From: JAKIWV01 sp049800095
Lineage (GTDB): Archaea > Thermoplasmatota > Thermoplasmata > Lutacidiplasmatales > UBA184
Assembly: GCA_049800095.1 (NCBI GenBank)
Contig: JBARJD010000087.1
Coordinates: forward strand, 1 to 11,953
Length of the DNA stretch: 11,953 nucleotides
Direction of reading: 5' to 3'
Shown: positions 11,914 through 11,953 of the stretch, piece by piece
Position numbering within the stretch: the first letter of the stretch is position 1
Layout: each line of letters begins with the position of its first letter
Program-made: the position numbers and the translations under genes
Notes under the pieces: model-generated
The model's database searches: none
What the model saw: the letters and a program-made list of their open reading frames with translations, nothing else
What the model was told of the DNA's origin: nothing

Positions 11914-11953
11914 CCTCGCCGGTCCTCTCCGCCGCCGACAGACAGGCCAGGAG
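11910..11953 (+). CDS. Start of an unidentified gene coupled to the ETF gene (partial)
   Basis: An ATG at 11910 overlaps the ETF stop by 4 bases (ATGA) and its frame stays open to the window edge, giving MTSPVLSAADRQAR. This is too short to recognise. The same overlap joins the dehydrogenase and aminotransferase genes in this window, so coupling is a real habit here. ETF genes are often followed by an ETF-quinone oxidoreductase (FixC) or an acyl-CoA dehydrogenase; either is a guess. Confidence 0.5.
   Translation, partial: MTSPVLSAADRQAR

Noticed and set aside
1..11953. CRISPR array, tRNA, rRNA, insertion sequence or defence system
   Set aside because: I looked for regularly spaced repeats, cloverleaf-like blocks, inverted terminal repeats and transposase or nuclease motifs and found none.

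Overview
The window looks like a chromosomal segment of a GC-rich archaeon (about two-thirds GC by eye), most plausibly a high-GC Thermoplasmatota lineage. The archaeal signs are a 50-residue ribosomal protein eL40 gene, an archease, an AMMECR1 protein, a one-polypeptide ETF beta/alpha fusion (known from Sulfolobales and Thermoplasmata), and isolated TATA-like islands about 25 bases upstream of several genes, some with almost no leader. The lineage is an inference from gene content, not a phylogenetic result.

Left part (1-2422, all + strand): the C-terminal end of a MoxR-type AAA+ ATPase, then a D-3-phosphoglycerate dehydrogenase-like protein whose stop overlaps the start of a class V aminotransferase by 4 bases (ATGA). 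The pair would turn 3-phosphoglycerate, or hydroxypyruvate, into the amino acid, so serine biosynthesis or serine/glyoxylate interconversion. Middle part (2451-4651): archease (-) diverges from a family 2 glycosyltransferase (+), and eL40 (-) diverges from an AMMECR1-domain protein (+). The AMMECR1 gene runs tail to tail into the isoleucyl-tRNA synthetase gene with an 11-base overlap.

Right part (4641-9999, - strand): in transcription order, a CPBP-family membrane protease, a small CoA-binding (YccU-type) protein, a bactofilin-like beta-helix protein and IleRS, which appears to have its own promoter. The protease diverges from a fused electron-transfer flavoprotein (+), which overlaps by ATGA the start of a further gene cut by the window edge.

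The genes are mostly housekeeping: amino-acid synthesis, translation and RNA processing, lipid-linked sugar transfer, and electron transfer. The densest unexplained signals are the three divergent gene pairs, each with one short AT-rich island that could drive both directions; the departures from family consensus in the ETF FAD site and in archease; and the bactofilin-like protein in an archaeal setting. I saw no CRISPR array, tRNA, rRNA, insertion sequence or phage gene, and no convincing new multi-gene system. No stretch over 300 bases lacks a gene; the longest gaps are the divergent intergenic regions of roughly 80-95 bases.
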